Assembly (NCBI RefSeq): GCF_001623075.1
Contig: NZ_LMCF01000028.1
Location: forward strand, 1-54,279
Direction: 5' to 3'
Length of the DNA: 54,279 nt
Source of the DNA: Pseudovibrio sp. Ad37
GTDB lineage: Bacteria > Pseudomonadota > Alphaproteobacteria > Rhizobiales > Stappiaceae
The notes under the pieces were generated by a model, which saw nothing but the letters and a program-made list of their open reading frames with translations, did no database searches and was not told where the DNA came from. Position numbers and translations under genes: made by a program. Below, one piece after another: positions 52,169 through 54,279 of the stretch; the stretch's first letter is position 1; each line of letters begins with the position of its first letter.

Positions 52169-52762
52169 TTATGCAGCAGGCAGCATTATTTCTGTAACCT
52201 CCAGTGCTTTCTGGAGAGGCTTCTTATCTCGTGTGACTTTTCCAATGAGGCTCGCACCCAGCCACATCTGGTAAAGCATCTGAGCTGTCATTCTCGCATT
52301 CAGTATCAGAGCGATAGAACCTTCCTGAACGCCAGCTTCGATAACGTCACCAAGACGTTGTTCGATGCTGGAATTCATTTTGGCCAGTAGTGTTCTCATG
52401 TCTTCAGAAATGTCTGCAACCTCCGCACTTAGCTTTACGATCAAGCAATGCTTGGATGCATCCCCAGAGTGCTGGCAATTCTCCCAAAATTGCCAGTATT
52501 GGAACAGCTTTTCTCGCATGGTCAGCGCGTCGGTTTCAAACATCCCGTTCAAGTTTTTCATGCGCTCATTTATATATTGTTGAACCAATACGCAGCCGAA
52601 ATGCTCTTTGGACTCGAAGTAATGATAGAATGAGCCTTTCGGAACTCCGGCGGTTTTTAACAGTACGCTCAGGCCCATGCTGGAAAAACCCTGCTCTGCT
52701 ATCAACTTACGCCCGGTTTCCAAGATGTGTTGTCTTGTGGCTTCGCTTTTCTTCATCTTCAT
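52169..52762 (-). CDS. nemR: NemR-like TetR-family regulator of electrophile/hypochlorite stress
   Basis: 197 residues, matching E. coli NemR in length and strongly in sequence: GFSSMGLSVLLKTAGVPKGS and FYHYFESKEHFG in the DNA-binding half, then CLIVKLSAEVADISEDMR. The redox switch residues of NemR are preserved at the same positions: Cys106 (SKHCLIVK) and Lys175 (SLIGKVTR), whose reversible sulfenamide bond senses reactive chlorine and quinones. It heads a set with ohr, curA and a DJ-1 gene instead of the nemA-gloA partners of E. coli. A palindromic site lies 22 bases upstream. Confidence 0.88.
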   Translation of the reverse strand: MKMKKSEATRQHILETGRKLIAEQGFSSMGLSVLLKTAGVPKGSFYHYFESKEHFGCVLVQQYINERMKNLNGMFETDALTMREKLFQYWQFWENCQHSGDASKHCLIVKLSAEVADISEDMRTLLAKMNSSIEQRLGDVIEAGVQEGSIALILNARMTAQMLYQMWLGASLIGKVTRDKKPLQKALEVTEIMLPAA

Positions 52763-52783
52763 AAGGCGTATTTTAATTAAAAA

Positions 52784-52798
52784 TAGACCGGTCGTCTA
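52784..52798. promoter_or_regulatory. NemR-type operator
   Basis: TAGACCGGTCGTCTA: inverted TAGAC/GTCTA arms with a five-base centre, close to the TAGACC-GGTCTA box recognised by NemR. It overlaps the expected promoter 22 bases before the nemR-like start, so autorepression is expected. Confidence 0.75.
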
Positions 52799-52910
52799 GT
52801 CCATTTCGGAATATCCCTTATGACGTCTATTCACAAGGACTTCAATGCGGGTAATTCCCTGAGTGGACTAGCGGGGATTGTTTATGATTGGGGTGAAGGC
52901 CGGGGCTGAG

Positions 52911-53519
52911 TTATGCCTGCAGCCCTTCTTCCATAATCGCCCATGAATTGTCGAAGCGCTGTTCGAAGTCAGTCGACTCTTCAAGACGGGAGATGATCAA
53001 AGTCCCTTCGACGAGAGCGATTATAGCTTCCACCACGTCGTGCTCGTCTTTCTTTTTGATGGTTCCCTGCTCTATGCCTTCCTTAACCAGATCGGAAAGC
53101 CGGGCTTTGATCTGCCCGAAGAAGCGGCGCAGAACCACCTTGGCCACGTTGTGGCGATAGAACTCAAACCAGATCGCGGTGATCACCCTGTGGGTCCGCA
53201 GGAAAATCAGCGCTGTTTTGCAGATGAAGTAAATCTGCTGCAGCTGCGTTTCCTCAGCCTTATCATGGTCGTCCAACTGAATGCGCAGGGCATCTTCATA
53301 GGTGGTGATGTATTCAGCAAGTACCTGATCTTTCGTAGGAAAGACCTGCGTTACATCCTTTACCTTCAGGCCAGCGTTTGCGGCGATATCAGCGTAGGTG
53401 GTCTCAAAGTAACCGAACTTCTCAAAACAAGTTATAGCGGCTTCGAGAATGGACGATTTGGAAGCAGGTACAAGGAAGTCCTCTGAATAGTCGGAGTGGG
53501 ACCTGTCTGTATCACTCAT
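52911..53519 (-). CDS. TetR-family transcriptional regulator
   Basis: 202 residues from the ATG at 53517-53519, seven bases after AGAGG; an ATG six codons earlier is less well placed. The N-terminal helix-turn-helix is SILEAAITCFEKFGYFETTY then ADIAANAGLKVKDVTQVFPTKDQVL, slightly atypical in the recognition helix (usual VSKGTLYYHF-type segment replaced by KVKDVTQVF). The ligand-binding half is helical and ends with LEESTDFEQRFDNSWAIM. No regulated gene is apparent; the nearest, a disrupted methyltransferase, is upstream on the same strand. Confidence 0.88.
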   Translation of the reverse strand: MSDTDRSHSDYSEDFLVPASKSSILEAAITCFEKFGYFETTYADIAANAGLKVKDVTQVFPTKDQVLAEYITTYEDALRIQLDDHDKAEETQLQQIYFICKTALIFLRTHRVITAIWFEFYRHNVAKVVLRRFFGQIKARLSDLVKEGIEQGTIKKKDEHDVVEAIIALVEGTLIISRLEESTDFEQRFDNSWAIMEEGLQA

Positions 53520-53716
53520 AATTCGCCTCTTTCCCAAATCGTCGCCTGCTACATACTCAACTCTGCAAGCAGTCTGATTAGAAACATATGATGGGACAAC
53601 ATATTGCCAAGATGATGGTAAATCGCCATCTATGATTTCTGATAAATATAGATCGCTTGCTGAATTCCGCCGTTCTAATAGGGGCTTACAGGGTTCTCAA
53701 GTCGGTCTTTTACATA

Positions 53717-54150
53717 TTACGCAACGCGCTTGAACGCGCTTGTCTGGAAATTCTGCTGGTTTTTCTTTGGCGTAATGTGAGTATGCGTTTGTGCGTCCGT
53801 CTGCGCAAAGACACCCGGCGCAAGCGCCTGAAGTTTCGCGGCAAGTGTGCGCGAAGAGTACCGCTGCACAGGAAGGCCGGAGCATTTCTCTGGACCATCC
53901 TCAGCAAAACTGGAGATGATTGCAGTGCCACCAACGGGAACAGCCTTAACCAACGCGTTTACATAGGCTTTCTGGTCTTCAATCTCCGTGAGGAAGTGGA
54001 AGACGGCCCGATCATGCCACACCTGATAGGTCTTGTCTGGTGTCCAGTTGGTGATGTCTGCGTTGATCCACTCCACATCATCAGCAACACCGCCAAGACG
54101 CTCTTTGCCAGCTTCCAGAACAACAGATGAGATATCGAGAACGGCAAGCG
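53717..54150 (-). pseudogene. Class I SAM-dependent methyltransferase, 5' part removed by IS30-like insertion
   Basis: The surviving C-terminal two-thirds (about 145 residues) reads LAVLDISSVVLEAGKERLGG, then WINADITNWTPDKTYQVWHD and a full Rossmann-fold tail ending NFQTSAFKRVA. Motif I (the glycine-rich SAM loop) is missing: frame continuity is lost just before PPLAVLDIS at about 54150, where insertion-sequence DNA begins. The fold resembles small-molecule or thiopurine-type methyltransferases. The gene's beginning should lie on the far side of the insertion sequence. Confidence 0.8.
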
Positions 54151-54279
54151 GTGGTGGTTTCAACTGGTGGTCGCAACACTTTAATCTTTGAATAAAGATG
54201 GAGTGTTCGACATGACGTATCGCCGCCGTATTTACTATTCTGCCGCACAACGAGCCGAGATTTGGGATCGATGGCAGCG
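54150..54279 (+). mobile_element. Right-edge insertion sequence, IS30-like (partial)
   Basis: The boundary is set at about 54150 by loss of the methyltransferase reading frame. A terminal segment (TGGTGGTCGCAACACTTTAA at 54161-54180) precedes a transposase start at 54212. The rest is outside the window, so the inverted repeat and target duplication cannot be checked. Confidence 0.65.
54212..54279 (+). CDS. IS30-family transposase, N-terminal fragment (runs off window)
   Basis: The ATG at 54212, nine bases after GGAG, encodes MTYRRRIYYSAAQRAEIWDR and then WQR before the window ends. The Y-(S/T)-x-x-Q-(R/K)-x-x-(I/M)-W-D-R-W-Q pattern opens alphaproteobacterial IS30-family transposases, beginning their N-terminal helix-turn-helix. 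Only 22 codons are visible. Confidence 0.65.
   Translation, partial: MTYRRRIYYSAAQRAEIWDRWQ

Noticed and set aside
1-54279. CRISPR array, tRNA or rRNA genes
   Set aside because: No regularly spaced repeats and no TPsiC-arm or rRNA-like sequence noticed by eye; a dedicated scan would be needed to exclude a single tRNA.

Overview
The window looks like chromosome of a marine-type alphaproteobacterium, possibly Stappiaceae/Pseudovibrio-like. This is inference from gene content: several TRAP carriers, an MbfA-type ferritin/VIT1 iron exporter, NnrS, a DctQM fusion and an E. coli-like CurA/NemR set. I see no tRNA, rRNA or CRISPR array. Both edges lie in insertion sequences: an IS3-family OrfA at the left and an IS30-like transposase at the right. 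Each has interrupted a host gene.

Layout. 0-1.4 kb: IS3 end, a truncated gene, an Imm11-type immunity protein and a small broken gene. 1.5-6.2 kb: a TRAP transporter with gluconokinase, divergent from a LacI regulator across a 20-bp perfect operator. 6.2-12.3 kb: a second TRAP system (DctP plus fused DctQM) with quinone-linked D-lactate dehydrogenase, divergent from an FCD-type GntR regulator. 12.4-17.4 kb: DUF2478 gene, then an FNR/NNR-type site ahead of a Tat-exported binding protein, ABC permease, ATPase, NnrS and a small Cys-rich protein. 17.4-25.5 kb: hybrid kinase and response regulator divergent from an AfuABC-like ABC importer. 25.7-34.2 kb: DUF2235 hydrolase, cytochrome b561/cytochrome c' pair, DevABC exporter with a nonsense codon in devB, an MCP and a di-haem peroxidase. 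34.8-42.1 kb: frameshifted autotransporter, TIGR03032 protein, MbfA and an unrecognised 746-residue protein with an internal duplication. 42.2-47.3 kb: AEC transporter/LysR, alanine symporter, Sel1-repeat protein. 47.4-54.3 kb: hypothetical protein, RES-Xre toxin-antitoxin, a NemR-Ohr-CurA-DJ-1 electrophile-stress cluster, TetR regulator and a disrupted methyltransferase.

Three themes stand out. First, at least six genes carry an apparent in-frame stop or frameshift (1.2-1.4, 30.9, 34.9, 37.45, 46.2 and 47.43 kb) while core metabolic genes look intact; with the IS insertions this suggests genome erosion, unless the assembly has errors. Second, nitric-oxide and redox functions recur (NnrS operon, cytochrome c', di-haem peroxidase, NemR regulon). 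Third, in three solute-uptake operons a strong hairpin sits immediately after the binding-protein gene, as expected if that protein is made in excess over its membrane partners.
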